From Clostridia bacterium (GTDB lineage: Bacteria > Bacillota > Clostridia > Oscillospirales > CAG-272), in NCBI GenBank assembly GCA_017502135.1, contig JAFVVP010000007.1:1-64000 (forward strand): 64,000 nt of DNA. Direction: 5' to 3'. Each line of letters begins with the position of its first letter. Position 1 is the stretch's first letter. This document shows positions 25,175-34,317 of this stretch, piece by piece. The translations under genes and the position numbers were made by a program. Below the pieces are notes generated by a model that saw nothing but the letters and a program-made list of their open reading frames with translations, had not been told where the DNA came from and ran no database searches.

Positions 25175-26137
25175 GTGCCCAATACGACTATGTATGCAGA
25201 AAACGTTCAGAAGCTTGCCTGTGCGATAGAAGAGAATATCGAAAAAGTGATTTTCGGCAAAAAAATGCAGATCCGTTTCGTCATTACCTCTATGCTGTGC
25301 CGCGGACATATTCTTCTTGACGATATTCCGGGTACGGGCAAAACCACGCTTGCCAAGGCGCTTGCGAAATCGGTAAGCGCCGAGTGCCGCCGTATCCAGT
25401 TTACGCCGGATCTTCTCCCCTCGGACATTACCGGTATCAATTATTTCAATCAGAAAACGGGCGAGTTCGTTTTCCGTCCGGGTCCCGTGTTCACCAATAT
25501 CCTTTTGGCGGACGAGATCAACCGTACCACGCCGCGTACGCAGTCCGCGCTTCTCGAATGTATGGGAGAGGGGCAGACCACCATTGACGGCGTAACCTAT
25601 ACGCTCAAAAGCCCGTTTCTCGTGATCGCAACGCAAAACCCGATCGAATCGCAGGGAACGTTCCCTCTGCCGGAGGCGCAGACCGACCGATTCTTTATGA
25701 AGCTCTCCCTCGGTTATCCGGATCGTGAGAGTGAGAGAAATATTCTCTCCGAGCACGGAAGCGCCTCGCCGCTCGACGATATCTCCGCGGTTGTATCCGC
25801 CGAGGAACTGGAGGCGGCGTGCTCGTCGGTCTCGAAGATCACCGTCAGCGACCGGATCAAGGATTATATTATCGCTATCGCCAACGCGACGAGAGAGAAC
25901 GAGCGGCTTCGTCTGGGCGTCAGCCCCCGCGGAACGCTTTGCCTTATGCGTGCGGCGCAGGCATTTGCCGCTATAAACGGCAGAGATTTCGTTTTGCCGG
26001 ACGACGTGAAGGCCGTCGCAGTGCCGGTGCTTTCCCACCGCGTCATCTCCCGCTCCCAGAATACGCTTCGCGTTACCGATTCCAACGAGGTGATCATCCG
26101 TTACGTTCTCGATATGATCCCCGCCCCTATTGAATAA
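25175..26137 (+). CDS. MoxR-family AAA+ ATPase
   Basis: The protein of about 320 residues has Walker A DDIPGTGKTTLAKAL near residue 50, Walker B LLADEINRT near 111, a sensor region ending in QTDRFFMKL, and a C-terminal AAA lid. MoxR ATPases act as chaperones for membrane or metal-binding complexes and usually sit next to DUF58 genes, as here. GTG 25175 (AAGGAG upstream) was taken; an ATG five codons later is a possible alternative. The operon continues with the DUF58 and DUF4129-like genes. Confidence 0.93.
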   Translation: MPNTTMYAENVQKLACAIEENIEKVIFGKKMQIRFVITSMLCRGHILLDDIPGTGKTTLAKALAKSVSAECRRIQFTPDLLPSDITGINYFNQKTGEFVFRPGPVFTNILLADEINRTTPRTQSALLECMGEGQTTIDGVTYTLKSPFLVIATQNPIESQGTFPLPEAQTDRFFMKLSLGYPDRESERNILSEHGSASPLDDISAVVSAEELEAACSSVSKITVSDRIKDYIIAIANATRENERLRLGVSPRGTLCLMRAAQAFAAINGRDFVLPDDVKAVAVPVLSHRVISRSQNTLRVTDSNEVIIRYVLDMIPAPIE

Positions 26138-26160
26138 GTCTTCGAAAAGGAGCAGATGCT

Positions 26161-27408
26161 TTGTACATCATACTTGCCGTTCTGTCGGGGATTTTGCTCG
26201 TGTATCTGATTCAGTATAAGCTGTACGCAAAAAAATCCTTCGACGGAATCACTTATAACGTAACACTCAATACAGCCGAGGTGTTCGAGGGCGAGGACGT
26301 TCTTTTCTACGAGGAGATCAGCAATACGAAATGGCTGCCGCTCCCGTTCTTAAAGGTGGAAACATATCTGCCTGGCGGGCTCCGGTTCCGACTGATACAG
26401 AGCGACTCGGACGGAAAGAGAAGGAGTTTCTTTACCTCTTCGATACAGAGTGTGTTTGTTCTCAAACCGTATGAGACGATCCGGCGCACCTGGCGGGTAA
26501 ACTGCGACGTGCGCGGCGCCTATACGCTCGGTGAGGTTATGGCGGTAACGAACGATCTGATCGGCTTCAATCAGCAGTCCAGACAGATTACCGTGCCGCC
26601 CACCGCCAGAAATCAGTTGGTCGTTCTGCCGCGAACGTTAGAACTGGATAAGGAGTTTACCTCCTCCAAATATCTGAGCGGAGATATTCTGGTGCGCCGA
26701 AGCATCGTCAGCGATCCTCTCCGCATCGCAGGCGTGCGGGAATATGTGAACGGCGACCCGATGAACCGCATCAACTGGAAATCCACCGCTGCCCACAACG
26801 CCCTTATGGTAAACGTGGAGGAGTATACTCAGCGCCATAGCTTCCGTATTATTTTGAACATGAACTCCCGTGACATCGAGCGGGTGCCGGGGCCGCCTGC
26901 GATTCCCTCGCTTGTCGAGGACTGCATTACGATCGTGGCGTCGATCCTTGATACGGTCGCAACGGAGCATATCGGCGTCAGAATCGTTACCAACGTAATG
27001 CCCGATGAGGCAGACCCTCTTATGAGCGCCGCTCTCGACGATACGGACGAGATAGGGAAGAGCATTTTTATTTCGCCGTCCTTCTTTGGCACCACGGATA
27101 TGATCGCCGCTCTTCGCTTTCTTGCCCGCCTGCCTATGCGGATTGATTTGTCAGTCGAGAAGATGCTCGACCATATCGTAGCGCATCCGGAGGTGTATGT
27201 CTCGGACGGAAATCTCGTGTTCGTGTCTGCCTATATCAGCGAGCGGATGATCTATTTCGCCAAAGAGATGGAAAAACGAGGCGTTTCTGTGATTTTCTAT
27301 ATCACCGGTTCGGTCAGCAACGCTGCCATTATTCCCGATAACGTAAAAGTGTTTTTCAAGATCAAGCCGGAGGCGGCTCCGGAAAAAGAAAAGGAGGCGG
27401 TATCGTGA
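26161..27408 (+). CDS. DUF58 domain protein
   Basis: The 415-residue protein has an N-terminal hydrophobic helix and the DUF58 signature REYVNGDPMNRINWKSTA near 200. A von Willebrand A-like fold follows to the C-terminus. It starts at TTG with AAAAGGAG 8 bp upstream; there is no ATG or GTG nearer the conserved start. DUF58 proteins act with MoxR ATPases, likely as client or adaptor. The end overlaps the next gene by 4 bp (ATGA-type GTGA). Confidence 0.88.
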   Translation: MYIILAVLSGILLVYLIQYKLYAKKSFDGITYNVTLNTAEVFEGEDVLFYEEISNTKWLPLPFLKVETYLPGGLRFRLIQSDSDGKRRSFFTSSIQSVFVLKPYETIRRTWRVNCDVRGAYTLGEVMAVTNDLIGFNQQSRQITVPPTARNQLVVLPRTLELDKEFTSSKYLSGDILVRRSIVSDPLRIAGVREYVNGDPMNRINWKSTAAHNALMVNVEEYTQRHSFRIILNMNSRDIERVPGPPAIPSLVEDCITIVASILDTVATEHIGVRIVTNVMPDEADPLMSAALDDTDEIGKSIFISPSFFGTTDMIAALRFLARLPMRIDLSVEKMLDHIVAHPEVYVSDGNLVFVSAYISERMIYFAKEMEKRGVSVIFYITGSVSNAAIIPDNVKVFFKIKPEAAPEKEKEAVS

Positions 27409-28820
27409 ATACGCGTACGGTTGACTGCATCTATCACGGGCTCTCCTTTTTGGCGGTGATCAGCGTTCTTTCGCCGCTTATGATGCTGTTCTTTTTCTTC
27501 CTGATCGGCGACTCCGTTCTTTGGAGCGTCTTTTTATCGGCACTGTTCTTTTTATCCGGATACGGCATGCAGGTGTTGTACGCGAAGATGGCAGGTGCGT
27601 ATCGCTATCGAAATCGCTATGAATCCGGTGCGGGGAATGGCAGACGCTTTACGGTGGCGGCATCGGCGGGACCCGTAGCCGTTTCTCTGCTTCTTTCCTT
27701 TTTTGCATCGTTTCTTTTTGAGTATCTTTTCCGTCTTCGCTACGAGGCGGGACTTACCGACGCGTACAATCTTGACTCCCCGCTTCCGTTTATCGGGGCG
27801 GTGGGAATGTTTTTGGCGCTTCTTTCCGGCATCGTTTTGTGGTTCTATCCGCCGGAACGGCTTGCGTCTGTCCGCGTCGTTGTAACGGCGGTGGTTTTGT
27901 TTTTCATCGCGGGGCTCTTTTTCGGCGGTTCGACGGTCATTGTGGGTTCCTTGATCGTGTTTTCGGTCTGCATGGTGCTCATTCTCAATCAGTCGCATAT
28001 TTCCCGCAGTTTTCGCGGATCGGTGGTGTGCGTGCTCACCGGTGAGGCACGGCTCTATAACACGAAGCTGACGCTTTTGTTCCTCGGCGGCATGCTGCTG
28101 GCCGCCTTCGGTCTTGCGGTAGTGTTCGGTGGACTGTGGAGCGTTCTGCGCGGGGCTTTGTACGTGTTTCTCTATAACGTGCTCCGTTCTGAGGACAGTA
28201 AAGAAGCTGAGAGGTACTACGATGCAGAGCTGGCGGCAGGCGAGTTTAGGAAAGCCGTGTACGGCGGATCGGCTTTTTTGGAGATCGCTTCATATATCGT
28301 TTTGGCTCTGATGGCGGTTCTGCTTTTATGGATGATCACGCGCAAGCAGAACGTGGTAAAGAACCTTCTCGAACGCATTCGCCGGTGGATTGAGGACGTG
28401 ATTGCCTTTTGGACGATGGCGGGCGAAATGTTTAAACTCGAGAAGCCGGAGATTTTGAACTATAAGGACGAGCGAAAGAAGATCCAGCGTGCCGCCGTAC
28501 GGGATTATCACGAGATGGCAGAGAATACGGATACGTATGCGAATTATGCGTCTCGCCTCGAAAAATTGCCTACGATGGATGAGAAGATCGGCTACGCCTA
28601 CCGTATGCTGATACGGGTGTGCAGGTCGCGGAATATACCGATCAAGCTCTCCGATACGCCAAGAGAAGTAAAGGCGAAGATACACCGTGCCGATATAGCC
28701 GACGTGGACTCGATCACAGATGTGCTTGAACTGGTAAAATATGCCCAAAAAGATCCCGGGGAAAAGGGTGATTTGTGTCTACGCTCTATCTCCGAAATTG
28801 TGAAAAAATATCTGGCGTGA
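27405..28820 (+). CDS. multi-pass membrane protein with C-terminal DUF4129-like domain
   Basis: The 471-residue protein has a long N-terminal part with about seven hydrophobic segments (residues 1-310), a single helix near 295-312, and a C-terminal soluble region. In that region KIGYAYRMLIRVCRSRNI followed by SDTPREVKAKI fits DUF4129. In typical MoxR operons this domain is attached to transglutaminase-like proteins; no transglutaminase triad is seen here. It starts at GTG inside the previous stop. The operon has no clear terminator before rplS. Confidence 0.7.
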   Translation: MNTRTVDCIYHGLSFLAVISVLSPLMMLFFFFLIGDSVLWSVFLSALFFLSGYGMQVLYAKMAGAYRYRNRYESGAGNGRRFTVAASAGPVAVSLLLSFFASFLFEYLFRLRYEAGLTDAYNLDSPLPFIGAVGMFLALLSGIVLWFYPPERLASVRVVVTAVVLFFIAGLFFGGSTVIVGSLIVFSVCMVLILNQSHISRSFRGSVVCVLTGEARLYNTKLTLLFLGGMLLAAFGLAVVFGGLWSVLRGALYVFLYNVLRSEDSKEAERYYDAELAAGEFRKAVYGGSAFLEIASYIVLALMAVLLLWMITRKQNVVKNLLERIRRWIEDVIAFWTMAGEMFKLEKPEILNYKDERKKIQRAAVRDYHEMAENTDTYANYASRLEKLPTMDEKIGYAYRMLIRVCRSRNIPIKLSDTPREVKAKIHRADIADVDSITDVLELVKYAQKDPGEKGDLCLRSISEIVKKYLA

Positions 28821-28861
28821 TGAAAAGATAGCGAAAAAACAGGAAAATTTTCCGAAAGCCC

Positions 28862-28890
28862 TTGCAATCTGCCTGAAAGTATGCTATAAT
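28862..28890 (+). promoter_or_regulatory. promoter of rplS
   Basis: TTGCAA, 17-bp spacer, TATAAT. The predicted leader is about 80 nt long, enough for a ribosomal-protein leader structure, though I cannot match it to a known family by eye. Confidence 0.75.
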
Positions 28891-28975
28891 GACCCATGTG
28901 TGTAAGCACGAATACGGAACAGTCCTCTGCGAAGCTCCGCATGAATGTTCTATGATCAGAAAGGAGTCGAATCCA

Positions 28976-29317
28976 ATGAATAAGATCGACGCTTTTGTAA
29001 ATGAGCAGTTGAAGGAAACTGTCCCTGCCTTCTCTATTGGTGATACCGTTCGTGTACACAATAGAATCAAAGAGGGAACCCGTGAGAGAATCCAGATGTT
29101 CGAGGGTACCGTTATCGCCCGTCACGGCGGCGGCATCTCCGAGACGTTCACCGTTCGCCGCGTTACCTACGGCGTAGGTGTGGAGAAGACTTTCCCCCTG
29201 CATTCTCCCAACGTTGACGGTATCGACGTGATCCGTCGCGGTAAGGTTCGCCGTGCAAAGCTGTACTATCTGAGAGACAGAGTCGGCAAGGCGTCCAAGG
29301 TCAAGGAAAAGATCTGA
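28976..29317 (+). CDS. rplS: 50S ribosomal protein L19
   Basis: The 113-residue protein has the full L19 pattern ([20 protein letters not shown], then [26 protein letters not shown]). The normal family length is about 115. ATG 28976 follows AAAGGAG; the longer frame would begin in the promoter leader. In most Firmicutes rplS follows trmD and rimM; here those genes are 6 kb away on the other strand. Confidence 0.97.
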   Translation: MNKIDAFVNEQLKETVPAFSIGDTVRVHNRIKEGTRERIQMFEGTVIARHGGGISETFTVRRVTYGVGVEKTFPLHSPNVDGIDVIRRGKVRRAKLYYLRDRVGKASKVKEKI

Positions 29318-29390
29318 GCAAAGTACGGCAGGCTCGCCATCGCGGGTCTGCTTCTTTGTTTTTATACCTTTCAATTTGGAGGACACATCT

Positions 29391-30524
29391 ATGAATTTTG
29401 ATTTTTTTATGCCCACGAAAGTGGTTACGGGCACGCATATCATCCGTGAGCACGCGGATGAGCTGGCGCTGGGCCGCCACGCGCTTATCGTAACAGGCAA
29501 AAATTCCGCACGCCTGAGCGGTGCGCTTGACGACGTCATCGAGGTGCTGTCGAAAAACGGCATCGGTTATACGGTGTTCGACGAGATCACCGAAAATCCG
29601 CTCGCGGAGATTTGCCACAAAGGCGGCACGGTCGCCCGTGAGGTGGGTGCCGATTTCGTCATCGGTATCGGCGGCGGCTCGCCCCTTGATGCCACAAAGG
29701 CAATCGCCGCGTACGCCGTTCTGCCCGATATTCAGCCAACGGATATCTATACCGCTGAACTGCCCAAAACGGGAATGCTTCCCATTATCGCGATTCCGAC
29801 GACGGCAGGCACGGGCTCGGAGGCAAACCCCTACGCGGTTCTCACGCTTCCGGGCGGCGACGTGAAAAAGACGTTCAAGCCGATTCCCGGCGGCTATCCG
29901 AAAATCGCGTTTTTGGATCCGCGGTACACCTATTCCCTCAGTGAGGAATATACCGTTTCCACGGCGCTCGACGCTTTTTCACACGCACTTGAATCGTATC
30001 TGTCTCCCAAGGCCAACGCGGCATCGGAGATGTATGCACTCTTTGCCGCAAAGCAGATCTGGGACGTTCTCTTCCGCGGTGCGGACGACGAAGGTGAGAA
30101 GGACAGAGGCGGCTTTACGCCCGTTCAGCGTGAGCGGCTCAGCCTTGCGGCGCTCGCCGCCGGGATCGCTATCAACCGTACCAGTACCGGTTTCCCGCAT
30201 CCCCTCGGATACAGCATCACCTTGTCGGAGGGAATTCCTCACGGCCGTGCGTGCGGTGCATTGGCAGGCGCGTACATCGTTTACAATATGCGTACCGTTC
30301 TTGGCGAGAGAAAACTCATCCGCTTTGCCGCGTACCTCGGCACGTCTCCCTCGGAACTTGCCCGCCGTATCCCTGCGAAGGCGAATGTGCACCTTACGCT
30401 CACGAGAGAACAGATCGACGAGCACGTCGATCGCGTGGCTGGAGCGAGCAACTATGCAAACTCTCCCTACGTGCTCTCTCACGATGAGATGATCATGATC
30501 TACTCCACTCTTTTCGGCGAATAA
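29391..30524 (+). CDS. iron-containing alcohol dehydrogenase
   Basis: The 377-residue protein has the type III ADH fold: NAD-binding GGGSPLDATKA (about 93-103), TTAGTGSE, and the metal-binding residues in DAFSHALESY and FPHPLGYSITLSEGIPHG. The substrate (ethanol, butanol or another alcohol) cannot be told by eye. ATG 29391 has TTGGAGG 8 bp upstream. It is monocistronic, with the next promoter region starting about 50 bp after its stop. Confidence 0.92.
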   Translation: MNFDFFMPTKVVTGTHIIREHADELALGRHALIVTGKNSARLSGALDDVIEVLSKNGIGYTVFDEITENPLAEICHKGGTVAREVGADFVIGIGGGSPLDATKAIAAYAVLPDIQPTDIYTAELPKTGMLPIIAIPTTAGTGSEANPYAVLTLPGGDVKKTFKPIPGGYPKIAFLDPRYTYSLSEEYTVSTALDAFSHALESYLSPKANAASEMYALFAAKQIWDVLFRGADDEGEKDRGGFTPVQRERLSLAALAAGIAINRTSTGFPHPLGYSITLSEGIPHGRACGALAGAYIVYNMRTVLGERKLIRFAAYLGTSPSELARRIPAKANVHLTLTREQIDEHVDRVAGASNYANSPYVLSHDEMIMIYSTLFGE

Positions 30525-30570
30525 TTTTCGACGTCTACGCGCGTCCGGCAAAGAAAAATACAATTATCTA

Positions 30571-30598
30571 TTGATTTTTTCGAAATCTATGGTATAAT
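30571..30598 (+). promoter_or_regulatory. promoter of the CNNM/AI-2E-permease operon
   Basis: TTGATT, 16-bp spacer, TATAAT. It is framed by a 12-bp inverted repeat, CCGGCAAAGAAA (30545-30556) and TTTCTTTGCCGG (30618-30629). Confidence 0.6.
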
Positions 30599-30604
30599 GA
30601 TAGT

Positions 30605-30762
30605 TAAGGTAAAGGGCTTTCTTTGCCGGATTACGCATTTTGCGCTTATTTTAACGGAGGATATATGACTGACCCGGACAGTTGCAGTTGCTCTGCCCAG
30701 AGAAGAATATTTGTCGGCACAGCCTGCGACCGTACTGCATCGGTTACAGGCGGTGCTTTTTT
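30605..30762 (+). promoter_or_regulatory. long structured leader with terminator-like hairpin, candidate riboswitch or attenuator
   Basis: The 250-nt leader of the CNNM gene contains, at 30716-30756, a strong hairpin (GCACAGCCTGCGACCG / CGGTTACAGGCGGTGC). Six T follow immediately, so this is an intrinsic terminator upstream of the gene it serves. The preceding 110 nt are GC-rich and could form an aptamer. I could not match it to M-box, yybP-ykoY or NiCo consensus by eye. A metal sensor would suit the downstream ion transporter. Confidence 0.55.
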
Positions 30763-30859
30763 GCATTTTTTCCTTTTCAGTCCAGGTGATGTGGCGGTTA
30801 ACTTACCGTACATGCCGAAAAACTGAGATTATTTACGTAATTATTAAGGAGAAAATACA

Positions 30860-32203
30860 ATGCAAACTATATTATGGCAGTTACTTCTGCAATTCTTTTT
30901 GATTTTTTTGAATGCGGTTTTCGCGTGTGCGGAAATCGCCGTGATTTCCATGAACGATATACGAATCGATCAACTTGCGGCCGCCGGTGATAAACGAGCG
31001 AAGAAACTCCAGAAACTGACTGATCAGCCGTCCGGATTTTTGGCGACGATCCAGATCGCTATCACCCTTTCCGGATTTTTGGGAAGTGCTTTCGCAGCAG
31101 ACAACTTTTCGGAGTATCTCGTTGATTGGGTCGTGGGCCTCGGCGTGAAGGTGCCTGTGGCTACGCTTAATTCCATCGCGGTTATTCTGATTACGCTTGT
31201 TTTGTCGTTTTTGACGCTCGTGTTCGGCGAACTCGTCCCCAAGCGTCTTGCCATGAAGAAAACGGAATCTCTTGCTCTTGCGTCGGCAGGGCTCGTATAC
31301 AGCATCTCCCGCTTTTTCTCCCCGCTCGTGTCTCTGCTCACTTGGTCGACGAACATGATCCTCCGTCTCTTCGGCGTGGATCCCAACGTGGATGAGGACG
31401 ACGTCAGCAAGGAATCCATCCAGATGATGGTCGATGCCGGTATTGAAAAGGGCGTTCTTGACGACGAGGAGAAGGAAATTATTCAGAACCTGTTTGATTT
31501 CGACGATCTTACTGTTGGTGAATTCGCAACGCACCGTACGGAAATTTCGCTTCTTTGGAAAGAGGAGTCGGTTGAGGAATGGGATCAGACGATCCACGAT
31601 GCCCGTCATACCTACTATCCCGTGTGCGATGAAACGGTTGACAACATCATCGGTATTTTGAACGCGAAGGATTATTTCCGCCTTGCCGACCGTTCCAAGG
31701 ATGCCATTATGGAAAACGCCGTCCAGCCGGCGTATTTCGTGCCCTCCACGGTGCGCGCGGATGTGCTTTTCCGTCAGATGAAACAGTCCAAAAAGCATTT
31801 TGCCGTCGTCCTTGACGAATACGGCGGAACGCTCGGTATCGTTACGATGAACGATCTTCTTGAGCAGCTCGTGGGCGATCTTGATGACGATGCAGAAGCG
31901 CCGGCGGAGCCGGAGGAGATCCAACAGCTTGATTCCGGTACGTGGCGCATAAACGGAACGGCCTCCCTCACGGATGTGGCGGAGCGTCTCGCGACCGAGC
32001 TCCCCACGGGAGAATACGAAACCTTCGGTGGTCTCGTGTTCGGCCTTTACGGATCCGTGCCGGATGACGGAACCACTTTTGAAATTGATATTGAAAATCT
32101 ACATATTAAGGTTACGGAGATCCGGGATCACCGTCTGGAAACTGCTACCGTATGTCTGACAGAAAAGGAGCCGGAATCCGAAACCGAAGATGAGGAGAAG
32201 TGA
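30860..32203 (+). CDS. CNNM/CorC (HlyC) family divalent cation transport protein
   Basis: The 447-residue protein has an N-terminal DUF21 transmembrane domain (about 1-185, four helices with the GELVPKRLAM segment), a CBS pair (about 205-330), and a C-terminal CorC_HlyC domain (about 345-430) with an acidic tail. CNNM proteins move or regulate Mg2+ and related cations. RBS TAAGGAG is at the right place. It is followed within 6 bp by the AI-2E-type permease gene. Expression is probably controlled by the attenuator-like leader. Confidence 0.92.
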   Translation: MQTILWQLLLQFFLIFLNAVFACAEIAVISMNDIRIDQLAAAGDKRAKKLQKLTDQPSGFLATIQIAITLSGFLGSAFAADNFSEYLVDWVVGLGVKVPVATLNSIAVILITLVLSFLTLVFGELVPKRLAMKKTESLALASAGLVYSISRFFSPLVSLLTWSTNMILRLFGVDPNVDEDDVSKESIQMMVDAGIEKGVLDDEEKEIIQNLFDFDDLTVGEFATHRTEISLLWKEESVEEWDQTIHDARHTYYPVCDETVDNIIGILNAKDYFRLADRSKDAIMENAVQPAYFVPSTVRADVLFRQMKQSKKHFAVVLDEYGGTLGIVTMNDLLEQLVGDLDDDAEAPAEPEEIQQLDSGTWRINGTASLTDVAERLATELPTGEYETFGGLVFGLYGSVPDDGTTFEIDIENLHIKVTEIRDHRLETATVCLTEKEPESETEDEEK

Positions 32204-32209
32204 TACTGC

Positions 32210-33412
32210 ATGTGGCGTCTTCGCAAAGGTGATTTGAAGAATATTTTTCTCGTTGTCAGTTTTATCGCACTAATTGTCTCCGCCGTGATCAATCTTGAAT
32301 CTCTTTGGAAGTTTTTAGGGCAGATTCTCTCTGTTGCCTCCCCCGTTATCACCGGCCTTGCAATCGCATACATTCTAAACGTGCTTATGCGCGGTTTTGA
32401 GAATTATGTTCTCAAGTTTATGAAGAAATCCAAACGCAAATTTGTGCGTGGTATGCTCCGCCCCCTTGCGCTGATCCTCACAATCGTGGTCTTCCTCGGG
32501 ATCATTACCGTACTTATTGCCGTGGTATGGCCGGACGTGGAAGAAACGGTTATCTCTCTGTCCGGAAAACTTCCCGCATATTTCAACGATTTGAAAGAGT
32601 GGGGAATCAAGACGCTCGAGAACTTTAATTTCGACAGTGCATGGCTTGAGGAGTTCACGATCGACTGGAAGGCGATCACAACCGCCGTACAGTCCATCTT
32701 TGATTCAGACTCTACCTCCGCGATCATCGGCGGCGCATCCTCCTTTGTGGGATCTGTTGCCGGCAGCGTTTTGAACCTCGTTTTCAGTTTTGTCATCGCG
32801 ATCTATTTTCTGGCGCAGAAAGAGCGTATTGGCGCGTTTTCCGTTCGGGTGTTTCGCTCCTTTTTGCCGGATAAGATTTCTGAAAAATTCTTCCACGTTA
32901 CGGATATCTGCCACTCGATATTCTCTAACTTTATCCGCGTACAGTGTATAGAGGCGGTCATCTTCGGTGTCCTTTGCTATATTGGAATGCTGATCTTCCG
33001 CTTCCCGTATGCAGGTATTATTTCGATTGTGGTAGGCTGTACCGCGCTCGTGCCGATCATCGGTGCTTTGATCGGCGAGATCTTCGGTGCTGTTCTGATC
33101 CTTACGGTGAATCCGTGGCAGGCACTTTTGTTCCTCGTTTTCGTGCTCGTTCTCCAGCAGCTTGAGGGGTCCCTTATCTATCCGAAGGTGGTCGGTACCT
33201 CCGTGGGACTGCCCGGTATTCTCGTCTTCTCCGCCGTGATTATCGGCGGTAATATCGGCGGTATCATTTACTCCCTCCTCAGTGTGCCGATTTGTGCGGT
33301 GCTTTACACGCTTCTGAAAGAGAAGATGGCTGCACGCGCATCTGAGAAAGAAGCGGCGCCGCAGATGCCTCTTGAGGAAACCGGCACGCCGGATTCGGCT
33401 CCGAAGGTATAA
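32210..33412 (+). CDS. AI-2E transporter-family membrane protein
   Basis: The 400-residue protein has eight predicted helices, with the family's N-terminal helix pairs and the later VVGCTALVPIIGALIGEIFG segment and a C-terminal basic/acidic tail. Family members export AI-2 or act as Na+(Li+)/H+ antiporters; which applies here cannot be told. It starts 6 bp after the CNNM gene, so the two are co-transcribed. Confidence 0.88.
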   Translation: MWRLRKGDLKNIFLVVSFIALIVSAVINLESLWKFLGQILSVASPVITGLAIAYILNVLMRGFENYVLKFMKKSKRKFVRGMLRPLALILTIVVFLGIITVLIAVVWPDVEETVISLSGKLPAYFNDLKEWGIKTLENFNFDSAWLEEFTIDWKAITTAVQSIFDSDSTSAIIGGASSFVGSVAGSVLNLVFSFVIAIYFLAQKERIGAFSVRVFRSFLPDKISEKFFHVTDICHSIFSNFIRVQCIEAVIFGVLCYIGMLIFRFPYAGIISIVVGCTALVPIIGALIGEIFGAVLILTVNPWQALLFLVFVLVLQQLEGSLIYPKVVGTSVGLPGILVFSAVIIGGNIGGIIYSLLSVPICAVLYTLLKEKMAARASEKEAAPQMPLEETGTPDSAPKV

Positions 33413-33429
33413 ATTTTACAAATGCATAA

Positions 33430-33461
33430 AAAGACTGCCGCACGAAAGTGAGGCAGTCTTT
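33430..33461. terminator. bidirectional terminator between the AI-2E-type permease and TtcA-like genes
   Basis: A 10-bp stem AAAGACTGCC / GGCAGTCTTT with T-tracts on both strands lies between two convergent genes. Confidence 0.85.
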
Positions 33462-33463
33462 TC

Positions 33464-34207
33464 TCATTCATTCCAACCGTCGATCCCGCCGCGCTCAAGG
33501 GCGCCGACGATGCGGGTGTATAATCCGCGGTGGATGTGATCGAAATCGCCGAGATACGTTTTCATAGCGGCGCGTTCGGATTCCTTGTCCTCCGGACATG
33601 GGCTTTCTATAACGGGGAGATTCGCCCGCCGGACGAAGGATTTAATCTCTTTTTCTCTGGCGTGCACAAATGGGCGTATCATCGTGAGTTCTTTGCGGCT
33701 AAGCTCGGTAACGGGGGAGAAGCACCCGAATCTGCCCTCGTAAAACAGGTTCAGCATCGTTGTGATGACCGCGTCGTCGTAGTGATGTCCGAGCGCCAGT
33801 TTATTGCATCCGAGTTCCTTTACCGCGTCGTGGAGAGAGCCGCGGCGCATCCGTGCGCAGAGAGAGCACGGGTTGGATTCTTTGCGAATGTCGAAAATGA
33901 TTTTTGCGATCTCCGTTTTCTGTACCGTGTAGGGAACGGAAATGCGTTCGCAAAGTTCCGCGATCGCGCTCCAGTCCGTCTTCGGCGCGGCGATCGTTTC
34001 GGATTCGGAGAAGCCCATGTCAAGCGTTACGGCAACGAGATCGTATTTCTTCGGATAGAAGATCCGCATTTCCGAAAGAACGCACAAAAGAGCCAGAGAA
34101 TCTTTGCCGCCGGACACGCCTACCGCAATCCGATCACCGTCTTCGATCATGTGGTATTTATCAACCGCGGAGCGAACGCGGCTGAGAAGCATCTGCATTT
34201 CTTTCAT
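33464..34207 (-). CDS. TtcA/TilS-type PP-loop ATPase, probable tRNA thiolation protein
   Basis: The protein of about 247 residues has the PP-loop SGGKDS (about 35-40), CSLCARMRRGSL (about 120), and GHHYDD. TtcA thiolates cytidine 32 of tRNA using a Fe-S cluster held by two CxxC pairs; here the second pair is replaced by SPCPEDKESER. Similar Firmicutes homologues have this variant, so the exact modification is uncertain. ATG 34207 was chosen; a GTG at 34222 is also possible and the ribosome binding site is weak for both. Confidence 0.82.
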   Translation of the reverse strand: MKEMQMLLSRVRSAVDKYHMIEDGDRIAVGVSGGKDSLALLCVLSEMRIFYPKKYDLVAVTLDMGFSESETIAAPKTDWSAIAELCERISVPYTVQKTEIAKIIFDIRKESNPCSLCARMRRGSLHDAVKELGCNKLALGHHYDDAVITTMLNLFYEGRFGCFSPVTELSRKELTMIRPFVHAREKEIKSFVRRANLPVIESPCPEDKESERAAMKTYLGDFDHIHRGLYTRIVGALERGGIDGWNE

Positions 34208-34317
34208 CAGTGAAACCTGCACGTTTTAAAAATATGCCGCCGCATCACGGCGGGGGGCGCGTGCACATATACTGTCGTGAGGATAACCGAATCCTATTCA
34301 TATAAAGGAGACAGTAC

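Noticed and set aside
30605..30762. An M-box magnesium riboswitch
   Set aside because: Some short stretches look alike (CTGCCCAGA), but the conserved GGTGAGGCTCC and ACGCCAATGGGTCAAC blocks are missing.
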